A stretch of 64,000 bases of DNA from Gonocerus acuteangulatus (Eukaryota; Arthropoda; Insecta; Hemiptera; Coreidae), in NCBI GenBank assembly GCA_946811695.1, contig OX328125.1, positions 49,197,998 to 49,261,997 of the forward strand, given 5' to 3'. The notes below the pieces were generated by a model. That model made no database searches. It saw only the letters and a list, made by a program, of their open reading frames with translations, and had not been told where the DNA came from. This document shows, piece after piece, positions 45,256 through 54,887 of this stretch. The stretch's first letter is position 1. The number at the start of each line of letters is the position of its first letter. The translations under genes and the position numbers were made by a program.

Positions 45256-45468
45256 TATTTTTTTATTTCATTTTATTTTTTTTTTTTATTTTTTTTTTTA
45301 CGGCGCATCGACATAAATCTTGGCCATTAGCGCCGACGTCCAGGTTGCAGCCAGGAATTTTCTCAGCGAGCCCTGAGATGAGAAAATTCCTGGCGCCGGT
45401 GGGGATCGAACCCACCATCTCCCGCTTAAGAATCTAGCGTGCTAGCCACTAGATCACGGGAGACCCCC
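45256..45468 (-). mobile_element. SINE-2, best copy (tRNA-Glu-like)
   Basis: Flanked by ATTCCCCTTATT (45,244-45,255) and ATTCACCTTATT (45,469-45,480), a target duplication with one mismatch. On the minus strand the head GGGTCTCCCGTGATCTAGTG and GCTAGCACGC carries the A box, and GGTGGGTTCGATCCCCACC (around 45,400-45,415) the B box. The body contains a short inverted pair (CAGGAATTTTCTCATCTCA and GAGAAAATTCCTGG), ends GGCCAAGATTTATGTCGATG and CGCCG, and is followed by a long A/T-rich tail. Confidence 0.85.
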
Positions 45469-45486
45469 ATTCACCTTATTGATATG

Positions 45487-45507
45487 ATATATATATATAT
45501 ATATATA
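45487..45507. repeat. (TA)n, left flank of Tc1-like insertion
   Basis: Continuous in sequence type with the TA run at 47,038-47,062, so the transposon interrupted one (TA)n tract. Confidence 0.85.
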
Positions 45508-47037
45508 AACTCCTCGTCAAAAAAAACGCAACACCCCAAAATTTATTGATTTAACAGGTTTTTTATTAAAAAAAAAATTATTATATTTATGTCTCTAATC
45601 AGAAAAAGACAAAGGAGGAGAACAACTACATTTTCTGTTTAATTCCAGTACTTCTTGTTATCTCTAATCCCATTTGTTATAAAGAGCACTAATACCATAG
45701 TCCTTCTTATCAACTTAGGGATGCAAACAAAGTGACTAGGGCTCAGTATTCGTGTTAATTTCAACAAGTAAACATTTTTTTATAATTATGGCCCGGTTGG
45801 ATAGGGATGATACGGTGAGGGCAGTCACGATGCACCAAGAAGGCCGTAGCACGCGTTACATAGCCAATCGGTTAGGGGTACATTTTTCTACTGTCGCACG
45901 GGCCTTAAAACGATTTAGAGAGACAGGATGATACTCAAGAAGACCTGGATCGGGCCGACCACGGGTCACAACACCGCAAGACGACCGCTATATCCGGCTC
46001 CAGACTCTCAGAAATCGGCAAATCACAGGTAATGACCTAAACAACTTGTTGGCTGGTGTCAGAAACTTACATGTTTCGGTGTCAACAGTTACTAGACGAG
46101 TGAGGGATAGTGGACTGAGGGCACGAAGGCCCATGGTTGGACCTCTTCTTACCAGAGAGCACCGAAGAGCCCGCCTTAGGTTTGCCCAGGAGCACCGGGA
46201 TTGGCCTGTCGATGATTGGAAACGAGTCCTGTTCACCGATGAGACCAGAGTGGCTCTAAACTCTCCCGATGGACGCAGAAGAGTGTGGAGGAGGCCAGGA
46301 GAACGAAACAGCCAATGCTGTATAGTCGCAAAGGAGCCATATGGTGGAGGCTCTTTGATGTTTTGGGGTGGCATCTCATGGGAAGCTCGCACGGAGTTAG
46401 TTCCGATTCGTGGGGGGTCTTTGACTGCACAAAGATACTTGGCAGAGATTCTGGAGGACCACGTCATGCCATACATGCCATTTATTGGAGAAAATGCATT
46501 GCTTATGCATGACAATGCTAGACCTCATGTTGCCCATATTGTTAGGGACTACCTAAACGAGGTCAATATTGACACATTACCATGGCCAGCGAGGAGTCCT
46601 GACCTAAATCCCATCGAACATTTATGGGACAGACTAAAAAGATGTGTTCGAGCCAGGGAACCAGCACCAATCAACCGCAGGGAGCTTGAGGTTGCTGTTT
46701 TGGAAGAGTGGGAAAGAATACCTCAGGAGACCGTTCAGGACTTAATCAGGAGCATGCCCAGACGTATGGAGGCTGTCATTCGTGCCAGAGGTGGCAACAC
46801 ATCTTATTAGAGATAAGAATAATCAATTTAATTAAAAAAAGTTAAATTTTTTTTTCAGTTTTAGGAGTAAATGTTTTTTTTTTTTTTTTTGTAATTAAAG
46901 GAATTAAGTTTTTTTTTCTGAAATTCATTTTTTATTACTCCTGTATACTTTTCTGATATGACACAATCAGGTATCATCAGCAAAAAATTGTTAAATCAAT
47001 AAATTTTGGGGTGTTGCGTTTTTTTTGACGAGGAGTT
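45508..47037 (+). mobile_element. Tc1-like DNA transposon, structurally complete
   Basis: A 1,530-bp element between TA dinucleotides (45,506-45,507 and 47,038-47,039). The 49-bp terminal inverted repeats (45,508-45,556 and 46,989-47,037) start AACTCCTCGTCAAAAAAAAC and appear perfect by eye. A single transposase gene fills the centre. Perfect ends and a nearly open gene suggest recent arrival compared with the other elements here. Confidence 0.92.
45788..46810 (+). pseudogene. Tc1-like transposase (DD34E), one in-frame TGA
   Basis: The ATG at 45,788 opens a 340-codon gene, normal length for the family, closed by TAA. The only visible lesion is TGA at codon 48 (45,929-45,931), in the linker after the first helix-turn-helix (EGRSTRYIANRLGVHFSTVA). 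A GRPR-type AT-hook-like motif (GSGRPR) follows. From the in-frame Met at 46,046, 254 codons are open. The catalytic triad is D151 (FTDET), D242 (MHDNARPH) and E277 (DLNPIEHLW), with 34 residues between the last two. The protein would cut and paste at TA. Translation from 46,046 would lack the DNA-binding head. It is noticeably GC-richer than its flanks. Confidence 0.92.
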
Positions 47038-47062
47038 TATATATATATATATATATATATAT
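47038..47062. repeat. (TA)n, right flank of Tc1-like insertion
   Basis: See the left flank; the first TA is the duplicated target dinucleotide. Confidence 0.85.
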
Positions 47063-47909
47063 AACAATAATTTTGCAAATAGACAAAAGTCAGCTATAAT
47101 AGCCCGTGTTGATAGGCCGCTAAACAAACCCACAAAAAAAAAATAGACAAACGTTTTCTGTAGGTTTGCTACATCTTGAGATAAAACACTAATTTTTGCG
47201 TCACTGAACTACAAATGACGTGCAGAATAAACCCCTGTAGTTAGACATCTCAATGCGGGACACCCTCCATATTCATAGAAATCTGTTAGTATCCGATGAA
47301 AGCAATCCAATTATGTACTTAATAAAGACTGCCAAAACCGGCCTTCAAGTACTAACAATGTTATAGGCTTTCGCAATTACCAGCCACTTTTCAAAACTCC
47401 TAATGGTAATCTTTAATGATACCTTTGTTTTGAAACTATGTGAAAATACAAGTCGTTAGTCTACACACTGCAAGAAGGAGTGGGACAAGGTTCTTTTCTT
47501 ATATATTCACAATGTTTAATGCGATTAATATAATACGTAAAATTATTTCTTAATTAGTTAATTTTTGTTTGTTTGATATTAGGACTTCATGAATCACTCA
47601 AATATCTTTTTTAATATTGGTTTTTACCCGTTTGACTCTGCGAATGGCATTATTTTTTGTTTAAAAAAATCAAAAAATCTTTTAACAGGAAGCAGCTAAG
47701 CATAGAAGAAAGAATAGCACGAATGCAGTGCACGACTTAGTTGGAATCCGTGCTGATAGAAAATTGATAATTCTTAAAGAAATCTAAAACAATTCAAGAA
47801 ACCTATTGCTTCAGCGCTAAAAATATGGAATGTTCTTTTCTTTATAATAAACGAGCTTTTATTAAAATATTATTATTAAATAATATTAGTTAAGTCATGG
47901 GTTTCATGT

Positions 47910-47910
<1 letters not shown>
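47063..47910. other. Unassigned AT-rich DNA
   Basis: No open frame above chance and no match to the repeat families of this window. Confidence 0.3.

Positions 47911-47989
<79 letters not shown>
47911..47989. repeat. Poly-A run (79 nt)
   Basis: Pure A. It could be a retroposon tail, but nothing recognisable precedes it. Confidence 0.8.
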
Positions 47990-47991
<2 letters not shown>

Positions 47992-48189
47992 ATAGTCGCT
48001 TTAACAATATTAAAATATATTTTTATGGCTACATGTTCGAAGCATCTAGGAGGCTTCGGTTGCGGTGAACCTCAACATCTCTCTAAGGTCCAACGATTAT
48101 ATGGGGTATATTACTATTGCGTTTGGTTAGTAATTGGTTATGCCGAACAAATATGGCCCAATTTAACTTGTAGGCTTCCACAGTCCGAG

Positions 48190-48465
48190 TCATTACACAT
48201 ATTATAGTCTTCTGGTATTGACCGTGTCACAAACTTCTTTGCCGACGTTTCGCTAGTCATACTGCCAGCTTCCTCAGGGCTTAGTCTGAGAATGAGGTTG
48301 TTCTTCTAGTTCTGTATAAATACCTCTCTTTCTATTCATCCGCGGGCGTAGTCTGCTCTTCCATGTCCCTGATTGGTTGGTCCCGGTCTTGCTTGATTCT
48401 GGTTGGTGGGTTCCATCTGGATCATTGATTGGCTGAATTTCGTTTTTTTCTTTTTTCTCTAGGTT
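48190..48465 (-). mobile_element. Penelope-like element end fragment (inferred)
   Basis: On the minus strand, CCCTGAGGAAGCTGGCAGTA, then TGACTAGCGAAACGTCGGCA (48,280-48,240). This CTGAGGA, hairpin, GAAACGTCGG signature is characteristic of terminal repeats of Penelope-like retroelements. It is preceded by a less AT-rich segment (48,300-48,460) with repeated TTGGTTGG/TGATTGG wording. No RT frame is present. Confidence 0.45.
48247..48277 (-). ncRNA. Hammerhead-ribozyme-like core
   Basis: CTGAGGA (48,277-48,271), one base, then a 5-bp stem GCTGG/CTAGC (48,269-48,265 with 48,256-48,252, one G-T pair) and GAAAC (48,251-48,247). It has the same layout as 4,561-4,588, including the extra base before the stem, which argues for shared ancestry rather than chance. 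Ribozyme activity is not shown. Confidence 0.4.
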
Positions 48466-48668
48466 TAATTACCGGATGCCATAATTTGCTTTGTGTTTAT
48501 ATGGCTGTTAGAGACACCTGGAACTTACAGAAATAAAAAAAATCAGCATGTCCTTCAATATTATTGATTTTTTTTTCTTATCTTTATTGGTTTAGACTAA
48601 AGGGAATCGTTTTGTTGAACTGCTGAACACATTTTCCTAAGCTGGATTATCCCACCCCTAACAAAAAA
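48466..48668. other. Unassigned spacer
   Basis: AT-rich; nothing recognised before the A2 terminus at 48,669. Confidence 0.3.
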
Positions 48669-48773
48669 GTCCGACTCGCAGGAACTGCAGCATCTTAGCG
48701 CGGTTCCGTTCATGTCCCTAGTGCCATTTGATAAGCTTAGAAAAAAAATAAACTTATTTTTTTTATATATCTT

Positions 48774-48957
48774 GTGAAAATTGTCAAAATCCTCTCGAAC
48801 ATCTCGAATAAAAGTGATATTAAGGCGTCAGGGACACCGACAGTAGCTAACTTTTACACAGAAGCGGAAATTACAGAATCTGGCTCTCATTCTAAAGCAA
48901 AGCTCTATAAATCAATACAAAATATGCCTAATAAAGCCTTTCTAGAGGATACAGAAG
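48774..48957 (+). other. Conserved open frame of A2 (~61 codons)
   Basis: The counterpart of the frame at 2,525-2,708: GTG-initiated, NISNKSDIKASGTPTVANF through KAFLEDTE. Translations of the two copies are nearly the same up to the nested MITE. No family recognised. Recent duplication alone could explain the similarity. Confidence 0.25.
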
Positions 48958-49212
48958 CATGGGCGTATATGAGGGGGGGGGGCTGAGGGGACTGCAGCCC
49001 CTCCCGAAATTTTGAATTGATGATAAAAACTTCTCGTAAAACCCTTAAAAATAAATTAAATAAGATCACTTAGTTCATAAAACATATTTTATTTTACGTG
49101 TAATAGCGTTTTAGTTGCCTAAAACTATTCCAAGCTCTAAATATTTAGTATTCCATACCCTGGAAATGGTCTCAGCCCCCCCCCCCCGAAATTGTTTTTA
49201 TATACGCCCATG
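48958..49212 (+). mobile_element. MITE-M copy nested in A2 copy 2
   Basis: CATGGGCGTATATGAG at the left and TATACGCCCATG at the right, flanked by TACAGAAG at 48,950-48,957 and 49,213-49,220. C and G runs lie just inside the ends. The 8-bp duplication fits hAT/P-type insertion. Confidence 0.8.
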
Positions 49213-50296
49213 TACAGAAGGATCAAGAAGAAGTACACACGATTGAGTAGAATACCCAGCCTAATATAGCCTATGTAGAATAATATGTTGAATAAAACCT
49301 ATCTAGTAAATACACAAGGACAAATAAAAGTCTTGACGAATAACAAATCAAGAAAAAAAACTTAATTTAACAAAATAAAACAAAGTTTAGTTGCCCAACT
49401 ACAATAGAATAATATACCTAATTAAGTCTATGGAGTAGACACAAATGGACCAAAAACAAGTCTTGTGGAATATTGTTTCTAATTAAATACTTTTTATCAA
49501 TATTTAGTATATAACCTTTGTTGAAAACTATTGATTGCTAATTGATGAATCGGTTTACAACTAAGTAGTCTTTATCAATATTTAGTATATAACCTTATGT
49601 TTGGATCTGAGTTTTTGGGGTGCTCTCCGCCTAGGCTTTGTATTTGTGTCGGCAGATACCTGGGGTATATTTACAGCTCTTGAGGATTAACTCTTAGTAG
49701 GTAAATTTCCTGCGGCCCCCTGGTTTCTACGGGCATTGAACTTTAGGAGGATTGGATTTAGGACTTAATATACGTATGTAGACTAAATCATAGCAAGAAG
49801 TAATCCTCCGTCGTCGGTTCTTAATTATGTAGACTCGCTAATGTTATCCAATCTTAGATACATCGAATTTAAAATCCACAGCAAAAACACGACATTTCAT
49901 CAGAATCCGCTGCTGAATAAAACTTATATAGAATAATATGCAAAATAAAGCCTATCTAGTGGATAAAAATAGAGGAAAAAAGCCGTTCGTGGTGGTAGAA
50001 AATCTTAAACGTATTTCGCTCAGAAATCTCCGAAATATTGTCACTAATTTTACGTATCCTGTTTTATAGCCAAATAGATTAATATTCTATAATCAATAAG
50101 AAAAATCTACTAACAATAAAAAACTATATGTAACAGATGAAAATAGGGAATACCAAGAATAATTCTAAAGAACGAAATCAACACCAGTACTGTCACATCT
50201 AGATATTCATACGGCATCTTCGAATTCTAACAAACAAAATATTGATTCTAATTATACGTATCCTGTTTCATTGACAAATACATTTGACTACTATAA

Positions 50297-50428
50297 GCAA
50301 TTAAAAACACTAGGGAATATGCCAAAGAACTCGGAATAGGAGCCTCGACAGTTTCAAGACATTTGAAGGAAATCGAAAAATCCAAAACTGACATTTCATA
50401 CGGTATTTCTCCGATTGACATCGCCTAA
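50297..50428 (+). pseudogene. Helix-turn-helix-like frame in A2 copy 2
   Basis: 43 codons after an in-frame TAA and before TAA, without an ATG: TREYAKELGIGASTVSRHLK then EIEKSKTDISYG. It resembles the helix-turn-helix of mariner-type transposases. A longer open frame (about 50,168-50,310) lies immediately upstream in a different phase. Related to 1,044-1,160. Exon remnant or decayed transposase are the options. Confidence 0.35.
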
Positions 50429-50994
50429 TCAAAACTATCATTAGAACCTTTTTTGTAGAGCATTTAGTAAGCTTTCTAATGGTATTCTTCCGTTTCCCAA
50501 ATTCTCAACCTTTTTCGAGATATTAAGGAAAGTATACAAAGTTACCAAAACTTTTTTATGCCTGTTAATAAAATATTTTATTCTAACCCTTCCTTAACCC
50601 CAAACGCAACCAAAATTTCAACATATTAGTTTTAATGAAAGTAGAACATGCAGTAAATGTTTCAACTGAATCCCTTGATTCTAAGTACCCAAACCAAAAA
50701 CGGCATTCAAAAATTATTTTTTCAGTTTTCTCGAAAACGGTTAAAGCTATCGCCTTGAAAATGGTTCCATTCGTTTTTCTAGCCCAAGAAGCCTATAAAA
50801 AGAGTACTTACAAGCTTATGAACTCAAAAACGTAAGCGTTACGATTTTTTTTGCGCGAATTTCGCCCCAAACGCCATCTTCCAGGGGGCGGATTTTGCTG
50901 GTTAACGAACTTGACCTTTCAAATTGGACGACAGATTTTTGCACCAAATTTCATCAAAATCGGACCATCAGGGAAGCCAGAAATGAGCGAACAG

Positions 50995-51111
<117 letters not shown>

Positions 51112-51204
51112 AATTTGAACCACCGTTATTTTCGGTCTCTAGGGGTTCTGAAACGCGAAATTTTCTTGTCGGTACTTCCGGATTGTTTCATTGTATCAAC
51201 CTTA

Positions 51205-51247
51205 TAAGCGGGGTTCCTCCATATGGGGGAGGGAGGAACCGCGCTAA
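51205..51247 (+). repeat. Terminal hairpin of A2 (first)
   Basis: GGTTCCTCC pairs with GGAGGAACC across a short G-rich loop, followed by GCGCTAA. The same structure ends the duplicated unit at 52,143-52,185. Confidence 0.8.
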
Positions 51248-51942
51248 TAAAAAGCAATAAAAAACCAAGGGAAAGAGACAAAAATTACAAAAAGAACGAC
51301 AAAAACCCGTTCATAAGAACAAAACAGACGTATTTGAAGTTTTAAGCATTTATTTCTCCGATTGACATAACCTAATCAAAAATAGTTTTAGAATCATTTT
51401 TGTAGAGAATTTAGTAAGCTTTCAAATAGTTTCAATCCACTTACCACGATTTCCCAACCGTGTTCGAGATATTAATGAAAGTATACGAAGTTTCCAAAAC
51501 TTTTCATATCTGTTCATAAAATATTTTATTCTAACCCTTCCTTAACTCCAAACGTAACATAACTTTCAACATATTAGTTTTAATGAAAGTAGAACATGCA
51601 GATAATGTTTCAACTGAATCCCGTTATTCTAAGTACCCAAACCAAAAACGGTATTCAAAAACTATTTTTCCAATTTTCTCGACAACGGTTAAAGCTATCG
51701 CCTTGAAAATGGTTTCATTCGTTTTTCTAGCCCAAGAAGCCTATAAAACGAGTACTTACAAGCTTATGAACTCAAAAACGTAAGCGTTACGATTTTTTCT
51801 GCGCGAATTTCGCCCCAAACGCCATCTTCCAGTGGGCGGATTTTGCTGGTTAACGAACTTGACCTTTCAAATTGGACGACAGATTTTTGTACCAAATTTC
51901 ATCAAAATCGGACCATTCGTCTTCTATTTAGAGAGCGAACAG

Positions 51943-52027
<85 letters not shown>

Positions 52028-52185
52028 TATACATATATATATATATACAAATTTGAACCACCGTTATTTTCGGTTTCTAGGGGTTCTGAAACGCAAAATT
52101 TTCTAGTTGGCACTTCCGGATTGTTTCATTGTATCAACCTTATAAGCGGGGTTCCTCCCTATGGGGGAGGGAGGAACCGCGCTAA
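51248..52185 (+). mobile_element. Tandem partial duplicate of the A2 right part
   Basis: ~938 bp repeating about 50,310-51,247: TTTCTCCGATTGACATAACC, TAATGAAAGTAGAACATGCA, AAATGGTTTCATTCGTTTTT, GGTTAACGAACTTGACC, a (TA)n at 51,948-52,046, the partner arm and the same terminal hairpin GGAGGAACCGCGCTAA. The helix-turn-helix part is not recognisable in the duplicate. Confidence 0.8.
51948..52046. repeat. (TA)n microsatellite
   Basis: Occupies the same place in the duplicated A2 unit as 50,999-51,109 does in the first, with a different pattern of interruptions. Confidence 0.95.
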
Positions 52186-52869
52186 AAATACTACTTGAAT
52201 ACATTAAAGTGCCTTTTTTTTTAATCTCAGATGTAAAATACATGCGTATTTTTACAGAGAACTACTTAACGCATCGAGACCCGTTTGCTCAGTTCTTCCT
52301 TGTTTTTGTTGTTCTTTTAAAAAAATGTATTGCATCTTAGGGATAAGCCCTTCCATTCAAAGGTCTTTTTGAGCCTCCTATTTGAGGTCTCGCTGTCCTA
52401 CAACTTTGCTAATTTGAAAAATTTTGATATCTCCAACCTTTTAGTAGTAACCTCTCTTGTGGCCCGCTTATCTTGGCCACCCCGTATATATATACATATA
52501 ATATTTAAGGCACATCAGCTTGTATGACCATTAACGCGACACAGTAATTGGATCTAAACTTATTGCATTTTTACTAACGAAGTGACAAAAATAATTGACA
52601 ACTTGACCTTTCCTCTAAGACTTCCATATTCGAGATAAATCTGACGTATCTGTAAGTCACCATTGTCGATGAGGACTGGAGCCGAGAAGTAAGTAATGAT
52701 TGTCGAACCTACTTACGTAAGCAGGGGTGGGCCTGTTTGACAGAGGGAAATCTAGCCGACCTCTGTGCAATCCGCTCATATCTCCTTGTTTAAATATGGC
52801 TCCAACTGGTGGGAGATTGGAGAAAGCATTTTACACAACATCCTATTTTATCAACTATCCTTTTATTAC
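52186..52869. other. Unassigned
   Basis: CAGGGGTGGGCCTGTTTGAC at 52,722 resembles a hAT-type terminal sequence, but no partner end was found. The remainder is unremarkable. Confidence 0.25.
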
Positions 52870-52884
52870 ATATATGTATGTATG

Positions 52885-52961
<77 letters not shown>

Positions 52962-52970
52962 GTATGTATG

Positions 52971-53032
<62 letters not shown>

Positions 53033-53035
53033 CAT
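52870..53035. repeat. (TA)n/(TATG)n microsatellite
   Basis: TA runs alternate with two TATG blocks (52,872-52,889 and 52,959-52,977). The tract is split from 53,495-53,558 by the GC-rich insert. Confidence 0.95.
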
Positions 53036-53491
53036 CAGGGGCACCACATGGGAGGGACTACCGGGTGCAGTTGTCCCGGGCCCTTGGCGGCCCGGGCCGG
53101 GCCTCGATAATTGGGAAAAAATGTATAGGTTAAGAAAGGAGCTTGTAAAAAGAATGGGGTTTAGAAATATAGAAGGGCGTAGCCTATATTTATTGGAATG
53201 GGATCTATATTTTTTTAATGTACATAAACGACAAAACAAGTGCAGTCCCAGAATAGTATATTTCATTAGGAGTCGTTATAAAACTACAAGTACCGAATGT
53301 GACCTTTGCTGCACCGATTGTCGGCTTTTATTCTCATTTCGCTCAAAACAAGATGAAAATAATTAAAAAATGTCCGAAGTCCTATAGCAAAGTTCTAGAA
53401 TTTTCAATCTGGCTCTGGGAAGAGGGGGCCCGGTTCTGAGAAGTGGGGGCCCGTGATCTGGTCCTGGGCCCGGCTCTGAGATGTGGCGGCC

Positions 53492-53494
<3 letters not shown>
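53036..53494. mobile_element. GC-ended hAT-like MITE inserted in (TA)n
   Basis: The ends CAGGGGCACCACATGGGAGG and the inverse of CTCTGAGATGTGGCGGCCCTG share CAGGG-CrCCACAT, and both ends are rich in GGGCCC/CCCGGG. The core is AT-rich. Total 459 bp, with TA repeats on both sides. CAGGG-type short inverted ends fit hAT elements. The target duplication cannot be read within (TA)n. Confidence 0.55.

Positions 53495-53558
<64 letters not shown>
53495..53558. repeat. (TA)n microsatellite
   Basis: Right-hand remainder of the TA tract split by the GC-ended insert. Confidence 0.95.
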
Positions 53559-53563
<5 letters not shown>

Positions 53564-53960
53564 ATCTAACACAATTGTGTAATTTTGAAATGAAATAAAT
53601 AGATATCAAACATCTAGGTGACAAGTTCCTAAGAATATTTTCCAAGTTCCTATAGGGAGGAAACCCTACTTATGAGGTCGACCTGATGATGAAATCAAGG
53701 AGTACTGATGAAAAATGTCGTCGTTTAATTACTCAGATATCACGAAAAATAGATTGTACAAATTTATTTGTATACTATGTGTGCCCGCGTCTTCGTTCGC
53801 GTGGATAGAGACTTAGGGCAGAATTGTTGGATATATCTTATGGTTTATTTTGAATTATAAACACCGTTGTATGGGGATTTTTAGAAAATCTGCAGTACTT
53901 CTTCTATACACGATAGTAGGCGTAGCCATCGGGATCAAGCATACAGGCTGCTAGCCTGCA
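53559..53960. other. Unassigned
   Basis: GCCCGCGTCTTCGTTCGCGT at 53,782 is a GC-rich string that resembles repeat ends seen in other arthropods (general familiarity, not verified). Otherwise nothing. Confidence 0.25.
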
Positions 53961-54778
53961 AAGTACTGTTTTGCGGCAAAAACCGTGAGAATGTATTGTT
54001 ATAGTACTGTTTTGCGGCAAAATGTGTGAGAATGTATCGTTATAGTACTGTTTTGTGGCAAAATGCGTGAGAATGTATTGTTGTAGTACTGTTTTGCGGC
54101 AAAAACCGTGAGAATGTATTGTTATAGTACTGTTTTGCGGCAAAATGTGTGAGAATGTATCGTTATAGTACTGTTTTGTGGCAAAATGCGTGAGAATGTA
54201 TTGTTATAGTACTGTTTTGCAGCAAAATGCGTGAGAATGTATTGCTATAGTACTGTTTTGTTGCAAAATGCGTGAGAATGTATTGTTATAGTACTGTTTT
54301 GCGGCAAAATGCGTGAGAATATATTGTTATAGTACTGTTCTGCAGGAAAATGCGTGAGAATGTATTGCTATAGTACTGTTTTGCAGCAAAATGTGTGAGA
54401 ATGTATTGCTATAGTACTGTTTTGTTGCAAAATGCGTGAGAATGTATTGTTATAGTACTGTTTTGCAGCAAAATGCGTGAGAATGTATTGCTATAGTACT
54501 GTTTTGTTGCAAAATGCGTGAGAATGTATTGTTATAGTACTGTTTTGTGGCAAAATGCGTGAGAATGTATTGTTGTAGTACTGTTTTGCAGCAAAATGCG
54601 TGAGAATGTATTGCTATAGTACTGTTTTGTTGCAAAATGCGTGAGAATGTATTGCTATAGTACTGTTTTGTTGCAAAATGCGTGAGAATGTATTGTTATA
54701 GTACTGTTTTGCGGCAAAATGCGTGAGAATATATTGTTATAGTACTGTTCTGCAGCAAAATGCGTGAGAATGTATTAG
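53961..54778. repeat. 41-bp minisatellite, ~20 units
   Basis: The unit is TAGTACTGTTTTGCGGCAAA, ATGCGTGAGAATGTATTGTT, A. Variants at GCGGC/GCAGC/GTTGC/GTGGC and TTGTTA/TTGCTA/TTGTTG alternate in blocks, suggesting higher-order duplication of 2-4 units. Minus-strand frames pass through without stops in places because 3 x 41 is divisible by 3, but they are not convincing genes. Confidence 0.95.
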
Positions 54779-54834
54779 GCTTCTAAGTTCATTTATTACT
54801 GGCATTTATCCTTGAAGAAGAATTGATTTTAACC

Positions 54835-54837
<3 letters not shown>

Positions 54838-54884
<47 letters not shown>
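54838..54884. repeat. (TA)n microsatellite
   Basis: A ~47-bp TA run shortly after the minisatellite. Confidence 0.95.

Positions 54885-54887
<3 letters not shown>

Noticed and set aside
45988..46515. Minus-strand 175-codon frame and smaller overlapping frames
   Set aside because: Antisense shadow of the Tc1-like transposase, which carries the DDE triad on the plus strand.
52790..53366. Several 120-185-codon frames on both strands rich in Tyr-Ile repeats
   Set aside because: They are translations of (TA)n/(TATG)n. No coding composition outside the repeats. The same applies to 18,461-18,784, 25,469-25,729, 35,363-35,710, 50,851-51,207 and 51,832-52,113.
53904..54635. Minus-strand repeat proteins within the minisatellite (CRKTVLQQYILTHFATKQ pattern)
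   Set aside because: Three 41-bp units make a multiple of three, so open frames arise automatically. No ATG context or flanking exon.
53961..54778. CRISPR-like array
   Set aside because: Repeats are directly tandem with no unique spacers, in a eukaryotic context. It is a minisatellite.
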